Source: Micromonospora sp. 15K316 (GTDB lineage: Bacteria; Actinomycetota; Actinomycetes; Mycobacteriales; Micromonosporaceae). From it: a stretch of DNA of 39,703 bases. Within the stretch, counting starts at the first letter, position 1; the number at the start of each line of letters is the position of its first letter. The position numbers were made by a program, and so were the translations under genes. The notes under the pieces were generated by a model. It did no database searches. It was given only the letters and a program-made list of their open reading frames with translations, and had not been told where the DNA came from. This document shows, one piece after another, positions 38,113 to 39,703 of this stretch. Where the stretch lies: positions 1 through 39,703 of the forward strand of contig NZ_SMKG01000034.1 in NCBI RefSeq assembly GCF_004348525.1, read 5' to 3'.

Positions 38113-39703
38113 TCACGGCGGGGGCGTGCCACCCCCACGTGTCGTGCAGACCTGCGCGGAGGTGGCGAAGGTCCCCGTCGACCAGGCCGCGAGCACGGTG
38201 AAGCAGTAGTCCAGCCGAGGGTTCAACCCGTTCAGCGTGTAGGTGGTCTGGCCCGGGTCCACCGTGGCCATCGCCCGCATCGGCTGCCCGGTCCGACCAC
38301 CGACCACCATGAACGGCACCTTCCCGCCGGACGGGTCCGTCCACGTCAACGTGATAGTGCTCGAATCGTCGCGCAGCCGTACGTCGCCCGGGGGAGGCCC
38401 GGTCGCGGCCGAGGCCGACGGTGTGGTCGCCGCCGCCCCGTTCTCGCTACCCACCACCAGGGCGCCCACCCCGGTCGCGGCCGCTGCCGCGGCCACCACC
38501 ACGGCGGCGGTCACCGCCACGGTCGTCCTCGCCCGGTTACGACCAGGCCGTCCCGACTCGTCGAGCACCGGGCCGGTCGCCCCGGACGGCGGTCGCTGCG
38601 GCCCGCCCGCCTCGGCGACCTGCGCGTTCGAGCCGAAGGCCGGCGCCCCCGCCTCAGCCGCCCCCACGGCGGACGACTGCGGTGCGCCGAGGGGCAGCGC
38701 TCCGGTCGGCGCCTGCAGCACCGCGAAGTTCACCGGTTTCGTCGACGGGTGCGGCGCCGGGTCGGCTGCCGGCTCCGACTCGACAGTCGGGACGGTCGAC
38801 GCGGGCGTGGACGAGACTGCCCCCTGGCCTGCCTGAGCCGCCGGCAGCACCTGCAACTCGGCGGTGGCCCCCCACGGCAACGCGTTCTCCCCCCACGCCG
38901 GCACCGGCGGGGCGGTCACCGGCTGCGAACCCCCGGCAGGCGCGCTCGTCGGCGCCCCGCTCACCGGCGGCGCGACGACCGGCGGCGGTGGGACGACCGA
39001 CGGTGGTGGGACGACCGGCGGTGGTGGGACGACCGGCGGTGGTGGGACGACCGGCGGCGCCGGCACCGGCTGCGACTGACCCGGCCAGAGGCCCTGGTTG
39101 CCGGGCGGCGCCGAAACCGGTTTGGCCTGTTGCGGTGGTGCGCTGACGGGCTGAGGTGCCGGTCCTGGCCCGGCCTGGTGAGGCGGCGCGCTGACGGGCC
39201 GCGTGTTGGTGGGCGGCGCGGACACCGGGCCGGGCTGGTGAGGTGGCGCGCTCACGGGAGGAACCTTGGCGGGCGGCGCCGACACGGGCGCGGCGTGGCC
39301 CGGCGTCCCGCCGACCGGGGGCGGCGGGACCGGCTGCGGTGCCGACACGGGCGCGGCGTGGCCCGGCGTCGCGCCGACCGGGGGCGGCGGGACCGGCTGC
39401 GGTGCCGGCGCGGCGGGCTCGTTCGGTCGGGACGGATCCGGCTGCTGCGTCCGGTCGCGCTGCGCTGCCCTGGCGCGGGCGATCTCGTCGGAGAGCAACG
39501 GCTCGATCTGCTGGACCCGGATGGTCGGCTTGGCCCAACCGGGCGAACCGGCCGGCGGCGAGGGGTTCCGGGCACCCGCAGCCTCCCCGGGGGCCGGTTG
39601 CCCGGGCTCGGGTCGCGCCGCGGGCTCGGCGCCGGCGGCCGGCCGGGACGGCGTCACCGGCTGCGACGGCGGCGCGACGACTGGCGCCGCGGGCTGGGTG
39701 GGC
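38113..39703 (-). CDS. Proline-rich single-pass membrane protein with C-terminal FN3 domain (partial)
   Basis: The frame stays open to the window edge, so the true start lies beyond 39703; at least 529 residues are present. GTG 39657 is in frame, but Pro-rich coding continues upstream (APPSQPVT), so it is not taken as the start. The N-terminal region is a long Pro/Ala/Gly-rich, mostly disordered part containing VSAPP, VPPPPV and GHAAPVSAP repeats. One helix (TTVAVTAAVVVAAAAAATGV, near 38.5 kb) separates it from an outer FN3 domain (DVRLRDDSSTITLTW to CFTVLAAWSTG). The topology, cytoplasmic Pro-rich part and external FN3, echoes the next gene and suggests a common envelope role. Ends 151 bp before the FN3-moxR operon. 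Confidence 0.8.
   Translation of the reverse strand, partial: PTQPAAPVVAPPSQPVTPSRPAAGAEPAARPEPGQPAPGEAAGARNPSPPAGSPGWAKPTIRVQQIEPLLSDEIARARAAQRDRTQQPDPSRPNEPAAPAPQPVPPPPVGATPGHAAPVSAPQPVPPPPVGGTPGHAAPVSAPPAKVPPVSAPPHQPGPVSAPPTNTRPVSAPPHQAGPGPAPQPVSAPPQQAKPVSAPPGNQGLWPGQSQPVPAPPVVPPPPVVPPPPVVPPPSVVPPPPVVAPPVSGAPTSAPAGGSQPVTAPPVPAWGENALPWGATAELQVLPAAQAGQGAVSSTPASTVPTVESEPAADPAPHPSTKPVNFAVLQAPTGALPLGAPQSSAVGAAEAGAPAFGSNAQVAEAGGPQRPPSGATGPVLDESGRPGRNRARTTVAVTAAVVVAAAAAATGVGALVVGSENGAAATTPSASAATGPPPGDVRLRDDSSTITLTWTDPSGGKVPFMVVGGRTGQPMRAMATVDPGQTTYTLNGLNPRLDYCFTVLAAWSTGTFATSAQVCTTRGGGTPPP
38974..39063. repeat. 18-bp tandem repeat, five copies, coding VVPPPP
   Basis: Five consecutive 18-bp units of the type GACGACCGGCGGTGGTGG with a few substitutions. 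On the minus strand each encodes the hexapeptide PPPPVV inside the proline-rich protein. Such repeats can change copy number by slippage. Confidence 0.75.
39281..39406. repeat. 63-bp tandem duplication in the proline-rich gene
   Basis: Two 63-bp copies (39281-39343 and 39344-39406) differ at about one position (GTCCCG against GTCGCG). Each encodes a 21-residue unit containing PQPVPPPPVG, TPGHAAPVSA. The near identity marks a recent in-frame duplication. Confidence 0.75.

Noticed and set aside
1..39703. tRNA, rRNA, CRISPR, IS element or prophage
   Set aside because: No cloverleaf, rRNA segment, regularly spaced direct repeats, transposase/integrase or phage structural motif was seen by eye; a tRNAscan or Infernal run would be decisive.

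Overview
This 39.7 kb window is very GC-rich DNA with frequent GTG starts, many 4-base ATGA/GTGA gene overlaps and Tat-type signals. That fits a high-GC actinobacterium, most likely a Micromonosporaceae member such as Micromonospora; no rRNA or marker gene is present to confirm this. I see no tRNA, rRNA, CRISPR array, transposase or integrase.

Layout. (1) 57-3662: a secreted TTHB210-like protein, a DUF1801 protein translationally coupled to a YaaA protein, and a His-rich four-helix membrane protein paired with a membrane-anchored CopC-like protein. (2) 3862-8825: an FAD monooxygenase with a rare TTA codon, a small membrane protein, a methyltransferase, a DUF1028 protein, and an LtrA gene broken by two compensating frameshifts. 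(3) 8934-16945: a beta-propeller protein coupled to a membrane-anchored partner, an LLM oxidoreductase/SDR pair, a DUF1152 protein, an NTF2-like protein, a MarR-GNAT fusion and a membrane/coiled-coil protein. (4) 17104-25606: a coherent amino-sugar locus. A Tat-exported GH36 alpha-galactosidase/alpha-N-acetylgalactosaminidase-like enzyme is divergent from a GntR/UTRA regulator. A separate four-gene operon encodes a GatZ-type protein, an AgaS-type isomerase, a BadF-type sugar kinase and a DMT transporter. (5) 25707-30573: a haloalkane-dehalogenase-like hydrolase between two MarR regulators, with two near-identical 17-bp palindromes in the divergent promoter. Next come two decayed gene fragments, an AraC regulator, a RibD/DHFR-like reductase and a GNAT. 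(6) 30662-end: a cell-envelope operon (FN3/propeller protein, MoxR ATPase, DUF58, transglutaminase-like membrane protein with a substituted catalytic triad), preceded by a proline-rich membrane protein that runs off the window.

How the genes work together. The amino-sugar locus reads as a route from extracellular alpha-galactosides/GalNAc glycans to hexose phosphate: release by GH36, uptake by the DMT carrier, phosphorylation by the kinase, isomerisation by AgaS, then GatZ. No catalytic GatY aldolase, tagatose-6-P kinase or NagA-type deacetylase is in the window, so GatZ may itself act as a ketose-phosphate 4-epimerase. Repeated CTGGTA/TACCA motifs lie in all three promoter regions and are a plausible GntR regulon signature. 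The last operon follows the widespread MoxR-DUF58-transglutaminase arrangement, with two FN3-bearing, membrane-anchored proteins added.
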